Shown: piece by piece, positions 33,832 through 45,578 of the stretch | How positions within the stretch are numbered: the stretch's first letter is position 1 | How the letters are laid out: each line of letters begins with the position of its first letter | Origin: Stenocarpella maydis | Lineage: Eukaryota; Ascomycota; Sordariomycetes; Diaporthales; Diaporthaceae | Length of the DNA: 64,000 bases | Reading direction: 5' to 3' | NCBI GenBank assembly: GCA_002270565.1 | Contig: NQMI01000029.1 | Span: forward strand, 32,521 to 96,520 | Translations under genes and position numbers: made by a program | Notes under the pieces: generated by a model | What the model saw: the letters and a program-made list of their open reading frames with translations, nothing else | Databases searched by the model: none | What the model was told of the DNA's origin: nothing

Positions 33832-35216
33832 ATGGCTTCCCTCGCCTCTGCTTGCCGCCTGTCCGCCAGGCTGGCGCGGTCCAAATTGCCTCACGAGGCG
33901 GTTGCTGCTCGGGGTCCGTAATCACCGACCACATCCCCTCCGCGCACATCATACCACCGCACAAACTGAGCCTCATACTGACACAAGTCTTTGCGCGCAC
34001 AGGCTTCCGGACGTCGGCTTCCTCCCTTGCCGCCCAGAACTTCACCATGCCCGCCCTCTCCCCCACCATGACCGAGGGCAACATCGCGAGCTGGAAAGTC
34101 AAGGACGGCGACAGGTTCTCCGCCGGTGACGTCCTGCTGGAGATCGAGACGGACAAGGCGACCATGGACGTGGAGGCACAGGAGGACGGTGTCATGATGA
34201 AGATCATGACAGGTGACGGCGCCAAGGGCGTCCAGGTCGGATCGCGCATTGCCGTGATCGCCGAGGAGGGCGACGACATCAGCTCGCTTGAGATCCCCGC
34301 CGACGACAGCCCGAGGCAAGCGTCCGCCACCAAAGAACCACAGAAGAGCCCTCAGCCAGAGCCGGTACCACGGGAGGAGCGCACCTCATCAGAGCCTACC
34401 ACACACGGCGCCAGAGGGGGCGGGAAGGCCCAGAAGCAGACCTACCCCCTGTTCCCCTCGATCATCCAGCTGCTTCACGAGAACGGCATCGATGAGTCCA
34501 AGGTCCACGAGATTCCTGCAACAGGGCCAAAGGGACGCCTGTTGAAGGGCGATGTCCTCGTCTACCTCGGCAGGGCGAAGGCCAACTCGGCCTCCAGTGT
34601 GGAGGAGCGGTACAACAAGCTGGCGCACCTGGACCTCAGCAATATCAAAGTGGCCGCGGCGAAGGCGGACAAGAAGATCACAGACGAGCAGCCAGCCAGG
34701 CCGGCTGCACCCGTAGTGGAGGACCTGCAGGTGACCCTGCCAATCTCTCTGGCGCAGGTCATTGAGGTGCAGAAAAAGGTGCAGGATACCCTCGGCGCGT
34801 TCCTGCCACTTTCATCATTCATTGCGCGCGCCACCGAGGTCGCCAACGACGAGCTGCCCCTGCCTGCCGACTACAAGCCGTCCGCGGACGAGCTGTTCCA
34901 CCAGGTGCTGGGCCTGGACACCGTCAGCCCTGCGGGCTCCAAGGGGCACTACCTCCCCCAGATCTCGGCGCTGCCACCGCCGGCATCGCTCTCGCAGAAG
35001 AGCTTCACCGCAGCCAAGCCCGACATATACGACATCCTCGTCGGGGCTGCCGCCAGCAAGAAGACGGCCGCCCCGGTCAGCAGGCCGGCAGGCCTCTCCA
35101 CGGGGGTGAACATATTCTCCCTGAGGGTGCCCAGGTCGGAGGAGCGGAGGGCAAAGGTGTTCCTCGAGAGGGTCAAGGCGGTCCTGGAGAATGAGCCTGG
35201 GCGGCTGGTTCTGTGA
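33832..35216 (+). CDS. PDX1: Pyruvate dehydrogenase complex protein X (E3-binding protein)
   Basis: Two exons, 33832-33913 and 34003-35216, separated by an 89-bp intron and joined inside a Gly codon; 431 residues. The spliced start MASLASACRLSARLARSKLP...ARGFRTSAS is a typical mitochondrial presequence. A lipoyl domain follows (about 39-115) with the lipoyl-lysine motif ETDKATMD (Lys79), then a Pro/Glu linker and a peripheral-subunit-binding domain (about 165-205: FPSIIQLLHENGIDESKVHE, GPKGRLLKGDVL). The C-terminal half lacks the HxxxDG acyltransferase motif of E2, which is why this is protein X rather than E2. Family knowledge: it tethers dihydrolipoamide dehydrogenase (E3) to the E2 core in the matrix. 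A longer unspliced frame from 33609 has no ATG start and lacks the presequence. Confidence 0.93.
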
Positions 35217-35718
35217 TGGGAATTTAATACGTCACGCAGGCAGCCGACGCGACTTTATCACGGCGCACACTGTACGAATACCAATTTGCATCCTCCAATA
35301 GACTGTGGCAAGCGTTCTATGCACGCGTCACTCTATAGGTTTACTCGAGGTTGATTGTGATATTATTGTGCCACAACTGTCGTTTTCCGATGCCAGCCGA
35401 ATCATTTCTGTTCCAATCAACGTCCCTGAAGACGTCTGGTGTACCTTGCCAACAAACCATGTCTTCAGCGGACCAATCAGCTGATCACAGCAGTATGCCA
35501 GACAACATCGCGTATGCTGCTGGAGAGGTGGCGGAGAATCCGCTTCTTGAACAGAAGAAGCCTTGAAACAGAGACAGGGAGCCATGAGCTTGCCATTATG
35601 TTAGGGGTTTAATCTTGCCATGTCTTCATTTGTATAGTGAGCCCGCCCAAGCACGGCTAATTAAAGGTCCTCCGCAGGTATCCGCCCCCAAGTACGCCAC
35701 ATGCATGTGAATAGGTGC

Positions 35719-36851
35719 TCATAACCAGACGGCCGTCGCGGCCTGTGCCACCTCGCCGCCCGCCCCCAGCAGCCTCGTCGACGCGACCTCCCTGAACTTG
35801 TTGCCGTCGAACCCGAGCATGACCACGAACCCCTGCTCGCTGTCCGTCAGGGCGATGAAGTCCTCGCCCGTGTCCGAGATGGGGCCCGGGGCGGGCTCGA
35901 TGGCGTTTGCGAGCCCGCCGCTCGTCCTCGTCTCGAAGATGTCGACGGCCGGGCCGGCGATCTCCCCGGCGGGGGTCAGCTCGTAGGCGGCGACGTACCC
36001 CCTGGTGGCGGGCTGCAGGCCCCGGGTCGAGGCGTACAGGTACCGCGGGGGCGCGCCGGCGTCGGCGTCGAAGGCGTTGCTGAGGCGCACCTCGTCGGCC
36101 CAGAAGTCCTCGCACCGCCTGCCCGCGGGGAGGACGGTGAAGCCGTGCATGTGCTCGAGGGTGACGCCGTCGGCGGCCACGCGGAACGCGTCCACCATGC
36201 TGCTGTGCTCCTGCACGCAGTACAGCACGCGGCCGCTCGGGTGCGGCCACGTGGGCGGGGCCCGCGTGCGGCCGCGGCGAGGCGGTGGAGCCGAGGGCCA
36301 GCGGCGGGCGCCTGGCGCCGGAGTCGACAGAGTGGTCAGATGCAGTGGGCCAATGTCGGCGACGTACAGCTGCGGCCGTCGGCGACAGGTCGCCGAGTGT
36401 GAGCCGCGACCCCCAACACAGCCCCGCCGTTGCGCTTGCCGTCGGAGCTCCCGGGCCGGCGGAACGAGACCTCCTGCGCCAGGGCCCCGATGGCCCCGTC
36501 GGCCTGCAGGGCAAACACCTCGCCCGTGGGCCCGCCCGCCGAGACAGTGCTTCTCCGTGACGGCGACGTAGCCGCTCAGGGAGCGGACGGGCCTCTGGTT
36601 GAGGAGCTCGACAGAGGCGTCGCTGCGGATGCGGACGACGCCACCGAGGGCGGGTCCGTCCAGCACGTCGCGTACAGCCGGGCCTTGTCTCTGGACAGGG
36701 CGAGCCACGAGTGGCCGCCCACGGCAGGGGAGGTCTTGGCCACCGTCAAGGAAGCATCGCCGCCCGCCCGGGGTGCGGGCTTAAACAGGAGCGTGTAGAT
36801 GTCTGGCGATCTGAAGGTGCCGACTAGCAGCAGGAAGCCATCTTGGCCCAT
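35719..36851 (-). pseudogene. Carboxymuconate-cyclase/lactonase (beta-propeller) gene with multiple frame breaks
   Basis: The start MGQDGFLLLVGTFRSPDIYT and the long C-terminal part (VLYCVQEHSSMVDAFRVAAD through RRCEDFWADEVRLSNAFDAD to ALTDSEQGFVVMLGFDGNKF) belong to the fungal 3-carboxy-cis,cis-muconate cyclase / 6-phosphogluconolactonase-like seven-bladed propellers. These act on lactones of aromatic breakdown. Between about 36270 and 36650 the conserved reading jumps frame at least four times. VVRIRSDASVELLNQRPV is in one frame, GPTGEVFALQADGAIGALAQ in a second, SRLTLGDLSP in a third, and QLYVADIG returns to the first of these. No splice sites explain this. Either the gene is recently dead or this GC-rich segment is mis-sequenced; both ends are intact. 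Confidence 0.75.
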
Positions 36852-38355
36852 TGTTGTGAGTTGCGGTCGGATGTGGACGTGTCAGAGGGTGTGGGCGCCC
36901 GTGTGCAACATGTGTATATACATGTATGTGGACTAATGCGGTCCGGCGCGCACTGCCACCAGGGTAGAGGATATGATATGTAGGAGATATAAATGTGTAA
37001 GTGGATGCTGGGTACCCAGTCAGCCAGTCCGCAAGTACGAGAGAATGCTGGAGATCCACGGGGGACAGAAATAAGAGCAAAAGCAAAGGAGACAAATACA
37101 GACTAGATGTGGTCGATCAACAACCTTAAGTGTCTCTTCTTATTTTTTCGCCCCCCCCCCCCAAAAAAAAAAAGCATGGGAAAGGGTTGTGTCGGTAGTT
37201 GTGTGGGATGTCGGCGGAGGGTGGACTTCTGGGTCTACATGATTACCGTATGTGACGAGGGCGGATAAGGGCCGGTGGCGCGGACAGAAAGCTTGAGCAG
37301 CAACGTCATCACCGGATTAGCCGTCGCAAAGGAGCGGAGTGCAGCGGAGGGGAGCGGAGAGAGGATGAGAGCCAATTATCAATTATTGATGGGGTGATCT
37401 AGACGTGAAATTGTCCCAGGACCTGCAGGGCGCAGCTGGGGAGGAGGGTATCTGAGAAGGGTTGGCGATGGTGAGACGTTTGGTTGTTAGTGCCCGTCCG
37501 TTTCCCGATTCCGTATAATCCGTACATCGCCTTTCCCGTGCCTAAGGCGAGACGGAGACTGGCGCGGTTAAGAGTGCCACTGCATATACATGCCTCGGTA
37601 GTGCTCAGACGGGGGCTGGTTGACGTCGTGGTAGTCTGTCTGCTCGGCACTTTTGGTCCGCAGTCTGGCTAACACGGTCACGGAGGAGTGGGAGCAGCAG
37701 GTGAGAGGCAATCAATCAACTGATCGGATGTGTGCATCGAGAACTTTGGGTGCGCCTTCCGACGACCTCTCCTTATTTTTTTTCTTCCTTGCCCAGAGTC
37801 CGCAGCATCCAAGGTTCGACACTCGCTTCAATTCCGACCCGCCGATTGACTGTATGCTTTTGTTCCCTTGTCAACAATCCCACGTTGGGCAAAAGTCTCC
37901 GCCGCTACGTGGTAGTGTCGGAAACCTTCGTGGCTTCATCAATGTTGAGGCTCTCTCCTGTGCATACAAACTCCACCGACTTTTTAGGCATTTATAAGCG
38001 AGCCCTAACCCTCTCTTCCCTGAACCTCGAGGTTGCAATCAAGGTTGCATTCGACACTCCGATCCAAGACATTGATTGCCCTCCACCAACAGATGCAACA
38101 AGTCTGTCCGGCACTGTCATCATGGCTTATCATGGCGACACAGATATGGGCCCCCGGACACTGCAGCTCCTGATAACGTATGACAAGCGGGGCTATCATG
38201 TACAACCACCCCGCAGACGGTCCTAATCAAATGGGACCCCAACTATATAGTGTAGGCCCTCTTGGGCCTGTACGTCTGGGGAGACATGTAAGACCAATTG
38301 CTCCTGTTTCTCACTGTGAGATGGTGCGGCTGGCATTCTGTGCCACAGTTCGACC
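36852..38355. other. Intergenic region, divergent promoters of lactonase gene and MFS gene
   Basis: About 1.5 kb with only short ORFs, a C-run followed by an A-run near 37150-37170, and no recognised gene. It should contain the promoters of the minus-strand lactonase gene and the plus-strand transporter. Confidence 0.45.
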
Positions 38356-40616
38356 ATGGGAGCCCAAGACTGGAACGATGAAGCGGCATGGCCACCGGGC
38401 ACAGTCCGCCTGGAGAAACTCCTCGGGGGAGGAGGCAACGCCTCCCAGACAGAGATTATCCTGCAACCACGCCCTAGCAGCGACCCAAACGACCCCCTGA
38501 CCTGGCCGAAATGGAGAAAGTACCTCAACTTTGGCCTGGCCACCTTCTATGCCATGATGGCTTTCGGCCAGATCAATGCGACCACGCCTACCTGGGGCCC
38601 AATGATGGACGAGCTTGGCTTTGACGCTGTCCTCATGTGAGTTATTCCGAGTGAATTCAACTTGCACATGGGGATGCTGGCCTGGCCATCACCTGAGCCA
38701 TCACCTGACGGATGGCCCTCCCGATGCTGCCAGGAGGATATCGGGATGCTGACAGTCGACGCAGGAACAACACGTATGCCATTGGCTGCGCCACACTCGC
38801 CCTGGGAAGCTTCATGCTCATCCCCTTCGCCCTCAAGTATGGCTTGCGGCCAATATATGTTCTCAGCAGTGCCGCCCAGATGGCAATCATGATCTGGGCT
38901 GCTCGCACCATGACAGGCGGCGACTGGTGGGGCGTGAACGCGCTCCAGTGCTGGGTAGGATCGCTGGCCGAGACCATGGTGCAGATGACGGTCGCCGACG
39001 TCTTCTTCGTCCATCAGAGGGGGCTCATGAACTCGATCTACATCTGGGCGTCCAACTTTGGTTCCAGCTTGGCACCCGTCGCTGCTGGGTTCGTCACCGC
39101 CTCCCAGGGCTGGAGGTGGGTGTGGTGGTGGATGGCCATCTTCTTTGGCGTCGTTCTGGTCGCGTTCGTTTTTGGCTTTGAGGAATCAAAGTTTGACTGG
39201 ACTGCAGCAACCACCCACGGCGTCCCTCCGTCGCCAGACGTCCTCAGCACAAGAAGTGGTACAGAAGACCAGGCGGACAAGAAGCAGCCGGCACCAGATC
39301 CCGAGAAGGCGGCGAGGACGGATCGATCGTCAGGCAAAGAGCCACTCACCTCTATACACATCGATCCGTCCCTGCCTCGAAAGACATACTGGCAGAGACT
39401 CAGCCTCACTACCACAACCCCGGGGCCTTTCATGTTGTTTGCGCGTCATGCATACCAGCCTTTCCAAATACTGTTCACGATCCCCGGAGTGGCCTACATG
39501 TCCCTGGTCTACGCTGTGCTTCTGGCGTGGTCAACCGTAATGAGTGCTGCACTGAGCACGTATATGATTATTCCACCTTACGACTTCAACCCAACCCAGA
39601 TCGGGCTCATGAATCTGGCTCCCTTTATCGGCAACACGCTCGGTTCCTTGATATGCGGACCCCTGAGCGACTGGGCCATCCTGCGGCTGGCGAAGAGGAA
39701 CAACGGCAGTAAGCAGCTCCCAGAGTCATTTCCAACCCGCTTGGGAATGAATCTGTCTCAAACGCCACGGCCACGCTGTGCCCCGATCCAACGCTGGGTT
39801 TGGATGAAACTCGTTCCTTAGTTCTTTAAAAGCTGACTGTTAATGCTGCAGTCTATGAGCCCGAGATGCGTCTTTGGGTCTTCGTTCCGTTCATACCGTT
39901 CCAAGTGGCGGGTGCCTTCTGGTTTGGTAAGATTCCCCGGTCATGCCCTGGTTTCGCACCCGTGGCCCTCAACCCATATTTGATTCGAGCAGCCTGATGT
40001 CCAGGCAGTTGGGCCCTCTCGACGGGACCACCTGGCCTGCTTTTGAGCCACAAGCCCAACCCACAGGAGCCAATCAACTCACGAGCGCATTACGCTATCT
40101 CTTCTTAGATACGACGCATATTACGTTCAATTCTTCCTTACGTATTTGGTTCATTTCACTGACGACATGGCCAGGCTACGCTCTGCAAGAGGGCCAGTCC
40201 TGGGTCGCTGTAGCCTTTGCCTTCGGCATGGGCAACTTCGGGTCCGCGCCGATCTCTAGCATCGCGTTGACATACATGACGGATGCATACAATGAGGTGA
40301 GGGGCAGATCGCTCACACGTGGCACCGGGTGCAATGCTGACAGTGTCTCGCCCAGATCATTGGTGATGCTCTTGTCGCGCTCACCTTCTGCAGGAACACA
40401 ATGAGCACCATCTTTGTCTTCGCCATGACCCCTTGGATCGCACGCGTTGGAATGGCTAATGTGTTCAACACGATCGGGGCCATCGGCCTCTCCGTTCTGC
40501 TATTCGCCTTTGCTTTCCTGTGGAAGGGCAAATTGTGGCGCGCTCAGAACGCCCAGCGCTATAAGCAGTTTGCTCAGAAGCAGTTCGATCCTCGGCCCAT
40601 CGACAACCGCGTATAG
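38356..40616 (+). CDS. MFS transporter, 12-helix drug/polyamine:H+ antiporter-like
   Basis: Five exons: 38356-38636, 38765-39708, 39852-39926, 40175-40296 and 40356-40616; phases agree throughout, giving 560 residues. Exon 1 carries the cytoplasmic N-terminus (PNDPLTWPKWRKYLNFGLAT, the usual DPxNWxxxRK entry to helix 1). Exon 2 joins as NNTYAIGCATLALGS (helix 2), followed by the helix 4-6 region with the loop motif GLMNSIYIWASNFGSSLAPV. A charged central loop follows (about 245-310), then helices 7-12. Exon 3 restores YEPEMRLWVFVPFIPFQ. The sequence style is that of fungal DHA1-type Hol1/YOR378W-like carriers in the plasma membrane; the substrate is not predictable. It lies next to the lipoxygenase gene on the same strand. 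Confidence 0.9.
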
Positions 40617-41603
40617 AGTTTTGCCCGGAAAACCGATCAAGTGTGCCACGTGCAAGCTGCCCGGTGCAGTTTTGCCAGGCCCCGGGGCGGCGGAGCATTA
40701 AAACCCTGCAAAAACTGGCATGGCGTCTAAAGAGGCAATTTATAAATCCTCCGACTGCAGTACTCCTTTCAGCAGGTCGCTAATGCGAGCTCTCTATTGG
40801 TGGTTCTGATGTGTTTGCCTTCAAATGTCTTGTGTCCACCATCCAGTTCCGGAGTTCACTGAACGCAGCGGGAACATGACGAAGATGGGTAATTGGTTGT
40901 GTTTCATCAACGGTTCAGTCGGCGTGGAAACTAAACCGGCCACAGCTCCATACCAGAAGTACTACCCCCGGGTTCTTCCATCCACTTAGCCCCGATAATT
41001 CTATCTAGAATCCCGATAGACTCAGGATCAAATCCTTCACATTCAAGTCATCTTTTATCAAGCGTATATTATTTTATTAGTGAGCGATGTGGATTTGGAA
41101 GTCTTGGTGCTTTGGTGTTTTTTGTCGGAGATGTTGTGGCTATGGCCGGTTTACTTTTCATGCTGACTACCGTGGCAGCACAGCAAGTTTGCGAGCGGGA
41201 TGTGGACATGTCCAGATTTGGCCTGCAGCGAAAGGTTAAATTGGAGATGGATCCTGTTGCGAGGCATTACGATCCTGCTGACTCCGCCGACCCAGCGAAG
41301 GAGCAGGCCGTTGTGCGGCGCGGCTGCACCAACAGGTCAGTACTCAGCCTGCAACATTCCCACACCCACATCGGGCCAGTCATGTTGGCAGGTGAGGTGG
41401 CATTCGTCTTGCTGTTGGTTGCACGCGACTTGCGCCTCAGTCAGCCCGTAGATAGGAGCAGGACTAAGATGTGGGCGCACATACATAAAGTCGGCGGCGC
41501 GCCGCAAGGCTGGCCGTTCCCCAGGAAGGATTCAGCAGTGCTGACCTGCTCTCCCTCTCACTCGTCCGCACGGTCCTGAGACGCTGGCTGCATTTGTTCA
41601 AAC
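40617..41603. other. Upstream region of the lipoxygenase gene
   Basis: A 155-codon ORF at 41112-41579 begins with a hydrophobic stretch (MAGLLFMLTTVAAQQVCERD) that could pass for a signal peptide. It ends only 25 bases before the lipoxygenase start and shows no known domain, so it is left out. The rest should be promoter and 5' UTR. Confidence 0.4.
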
Positions 41604-43536
41604 ATGCACTTTTCACAGTCGCTGGCGGGTGCTGCGGTCGCGCTGCTTTCCGTGCAGAGTGCTGGCGGCGCTGTGATATCAATCGACAAGGTCAGGAGGA
41701 ACGAGTCGACCTTTGCGCGTTACTCGCTGCCGCAGGGCTCGAGCGACCCGGCAGCACGGGCAGCGGGACTCGAAGCCACGCGAGCTGGGGTCGCGTATGG
41801 CCCACCGGTAGCTGGTGGGCCATATTATCCCTCTGGAGAACTCGGGGCCGCGAGGGGCGCGGCGGACCTGGCATCCCTTCAGGCAGATCTTACACCCCAA
41901 GAAGCCCTTGTCGGGAAGGATGCTGCATTGGCGACTGCTGCACAAGATGCTGGAAAGGTATGCACTTTCCCCCTTGCCCAGACCTATGGTTGGGGCCCGT
42001 TCTTACTAACCCCCCCGTATCAGTTCAATAACCTGCAGACCGTGGAGGACTACGAGCTGTTGTACGACGGTCAGTGGCGCAATGCGCTGCCGAGGGGACC
42101 GGTACCGGGTGTCCTCACCAACTACACGCAGGACTTGCTGTTTTCGATGGAGAGGCTGTCAGCCAGCCCGTACGCCCTCAGGAGGCTCATTCCGGGGACC
42201 GACTGGATCCCATTCTGGGTCGACGACCCGGTGACGCTCAGGATTGCCGGTTCGCCCTTGTGGGCTCTGTTCCTGGAGGGCCGTCTCTTCTATACGGACC
42301 ACTCGGACCAGGCAAACCTTCCCCGGACCGAGAGGTTCGCGGCGGCTTCTGACGCCCTGTTCTTCATCGACAAGGCCTCAGGGGAATTCCTTCCCCTAGC
42401 CATCCGTACCGGCGTCGGGCAGGGCACAATCTACACGCCCGAGGATGACGATGCCGACTGGCTCCTAGCAAAGGTCATGTATAACGCGAACGACTTCTGG
42501 TTCGCCCAGTGGCACCACCTTGCCTCCACCCACCAGGTCCTGCAGATCACCTGGCTTGCCGCCATCAGGTCGTTGAGTGTGGAGCATCCTGTCTATGGTT
42601 TGCTCAACCGCCGTGAGTGAGGCCTGTTGGATCCCTGGCTCGGCTCTGTACTAACCTGTGGTGATTGTAGTCTCTTTCCAGGCTTTCGCTATCCAGCCCC
42701 TCGCAGCGTCCATCCTGTTCGAGCCAGGTGGTGCAGTTGACCAGGTGTTTAGCTTCACAGGCGCGGCGGCACAGGACTATACCACTGGTCTCTACAACAG
42801 TGGCAGCGGCGCCTTCCAGTCCAACTACTTCATAACGAACCTGGAGAAGAGGGGTCTCATCAACTCCAAGTACGGGCCTGCGCTGAGCCACTTCCCATTC
42901 TACGAGGACGCCTCCGTAATACACGATGCGATCAGGACGTTCATGACATCCTTCGTGGGCTCATACTACGGCTCGGACTCGGACGTCGAGGCCGATGTTG
43001 AGCTCCAGGCCTGGGCGAAGGAGGCCAACGGGCCGGCCGGGGCCCACGACTTCCCCGCGGCCATCTCGACCAGGGAGGCCATCGTCGACATCCTCACGCA
43101 CATGGCACACCTCGGATCGGCGGCACACCACGCAGTCAACACCAACGAGCTGCTGTCCGTGTCCTCGACGCTCCCCTTCCACCCGCCCGCGCTCTACTCG
43201 CGCGTGCCGACCACCAAAGGCGGCAGCCCGGACGTGGCGGCGTTCCTGCCGCCCTTCGACCAGGTCATCACGCAGCTCAGCTTCGCGGGCCTGTTTGCGC
43301 GCCCGCTGCTGGAGAACACCAACCGCAGCCTCCTTCACATGTTCGACGACCCGGAGATGCTGGCCAAGATGAACCCGGTGACGGAGGCGGCGGCGGCGGT
43401 GTTCAAGGGCGCAATGGAGGCGTTCAGCGACAGCGTGGCCGCGCGGGCCTTCGACGCCGAGGGCCTGAGCCAGGGGATGCCCTTTGTGTGGCAGGCGCTC
43501 GACCCGCGTGTGGCGCCGTACTCGATTACCGTCTAA
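41604..43536 (+). CDS. Secreted manganese-type lipoxygenase
   Basis: Three exons, 41604-41957, 42024-42612 and 42671-43536, give 602 residues. The first intron (66 bp) is in frame and stop-free but has a CTAAC branch site and TATCAG acceptor. Removing it restores GKFNNLQTVEDYELL. A signal peptide covers about residues 1-21. Metal ligands are visible at the expected places: DWLLAK...WHHLASTH (His283 and His288, H-x4-H), AHHAVN (His467 and Asn471, H-x3-N) and the free C-terminal Val602 of YSITV. His/His/His/Asn/Val with a secretion signal is the fungal Mn-lipoxygenase pattern, known from Gaeumannomyces and Magnaporthe, which oxygenate linoleic and linolenic acid. There is no N-terminal PLAT domain, as usual for this group. 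NRS/NYT sites could be glycosylated. Metal identity and regiospecificity are inferred from the family. Confidence 0.93.
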
Positions 43537-45578
43537 TGATTACTGCGGCCAGCCATGGCAACGGCATCTGGGTACGATGCCTAATTAGCACCTGGCTGAG
43601 GCCTGCGGGGCCAGGTATACGCGCAAGTATTAATGTAATGTTCTCATCGCGTTGGATAATTCACCTACACCGACGTTTAGAGACGGCCGGGGGCGTGTTT
43701 GTAATCATGTATCTATACCAGGTATGCAAAGCAGGCCAAGATATCCGCTGCTGGGTGCAGTTGCCGGTGGAGCCCCCCCCCCACCCGTCCAGCTGAGATG
43801 ACCCGTCGGATACGACACCTAGACTACTGTAGCAGCATCACCGCACGGCACCAGCACGATCCCACACCATCATATGACCTTGTAGATGCGCATGCTGCTG
43901 CAGTCATGGCGCGCTACGCAGAACGTCAGTCCTGAACTCTCCCTCGCATATCAGCAAGACCGGGCGGGCAGCCTGTCACACGCAAGGAAAGCTGCAAAAA
44001 CATGGCGGCCTTTCCGTATACATAGTACATGGTACACAGTTAGTTCATCGAGATTCGCACCAATCATGTCACTGAAGTGCAGACTGTCGGGGGCAGGCAA
44101 CGCCGAAACCAAAAGAAGAGAAGCCCCTGGCAACCTGGCACGTCGCGTTGGTTCAGAAGGTCGCATTTCTCTGTGGGCATGGGCAGGCGACGAGTCAGCC
44201 ACCAAACCAAACAGCGGGGTGCAGCTGCTTGGAAGCTTCCGGGCGACTCCCCGCCGCTTGCTTATGTTTTGTGTCACGCCTTGGGGGCTCCCTGCACAGC
44301 AAATAGCAGATAGGGGACATGGACGCAGCCTCGACGCGACGACCTTTTGGTGTTAGTCCCCGAGGGGCCGGCCGGGCTCTGCTGGCTTCGCTGCGCTGAG
44401 ATGCAGAGACAAGCGCGACTGGGCGAATGTGTACGTGCGCAGCAACAAAGGCTACTTAATAAAGCCAGTGGGCGGGCGGGCTGGCTGGCTGGGAGGAGGA
44501 GGACGAGGACGAGGAGGACGAGGAGGACGAGGAGGACGAGGAGGACGAGGAGGACGAGGACGACGAGAGGGGCGTTCTTGTTATCTCTCCGGCTTGTCAG
44601 CTCGAGCCTGACGCACAAGCAATACATGGATCAATAAACCAGTCAATCAGAGGCGACGTCAAATCAGATCGACCAACTAGCTGTGCTCAGGCAGAGAGGA
44701 ACATCCAGTCCATTCCAGCCCCGTTCCCAGCCCTAGCCTTGTTCCGGAAGACCCAGATTATACTTGTCAGCTCGCCTTCATACATAAGTACATACCAACA
44801 CATGATCATACTTACACGGCGGATCTGCCCCTCTTCCGATGGGCCTCGCCTCGCCCAGCGGCAGCTGCTTTCTCCCTTTCTCGTGCAACGCGCCCCAGCC
44901 CAGCCTCATCCGCTCGCTGACCGCAACACTCAGCTTCCCTGAGAGCGGCTCCGTCCGTCGCTGGTAAGCTCCCATGAGCACAGCAGCAGCCCTTCCGCCA
45001 CGCACTAGGCCGACCCCACTCCTGTGGACTGAGACAACAAGCCAACCCAAGGCGGACAGCGCAAGACCAGCAAGCAGCACACCGCAACAGACTGCCTGTC
45101 CTGCATCCGTCAGGGGACGTAGCCGAACAGCATATACGGAGTACGGCTTTCCAGCTCTCGCGGGCCACCGTTTCCCTCCTGCCCGGTCTCGAGGCGGAAG
45201 AGAGGCTCCTCTACCTACACAGGGGTCCTTATCCGACCGTTCCGGCACTTCCCACCGCAGCAGGCTCTCTGTCTCCCGCCGGGTCCCGGAGACGAAGCCA
45301 CCCTCTTCCGAACTCTCGAGGCCGAGAGCGCCCCGGGCATTTACCCGGATCCACCTTGATACTCCCGTCCACGGGCGTCTGCCGGGGCTCTGACCTCCCC
45401 CATCCAAACCCCCCCCCCCGCGGGGAGAACTCTCGCCAAGCCGGAGTCGGGCCGCCCATGGCGGTGCCGAACCCTGTCTCCCCCCAGCCGGCTGTCCTCG
45501 TCACCCCCCCCCCCGTTGCGGGTTGTTTATGCCCTCATCAGGTAGTTCCCTGCCGGAGCCCGCCCCCCGCCTGTCGCC
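43537..45578. other. Intergenic region between lipoxygenase and transcription factor
   Basis: About 2 kb without a supported gene. It holds the lipoxygenase 3' end, a GAGGAC-type minisatellite (listed separately) and the promoter of the transcription factor. ORFs in 44.3-45.4 kb derive from the minisatellite or overlap antisense ORFs. Confidence 0.45.
44490..44570. repeat. GAGGACGAG minisatellite
   Basis: A purine-strand tract built of repeated GAGGACGAG units with GAGGAC half-units. One strand is almost pure A/G with regular C. It generates the Arg-Gly and Arg-Thr ORFs on plus and the Leu-Val ORF on minus. No coding role is likely. Confidence 0.85.

Noticed and set aside
41112..41579. Possible small secreted protein upstream of the lipoxygenase
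   Set aside because: The hydrophobic segment is internal and weak, the rest is composition-poor, and it ends in the lipoxygenase leader; likely chance.
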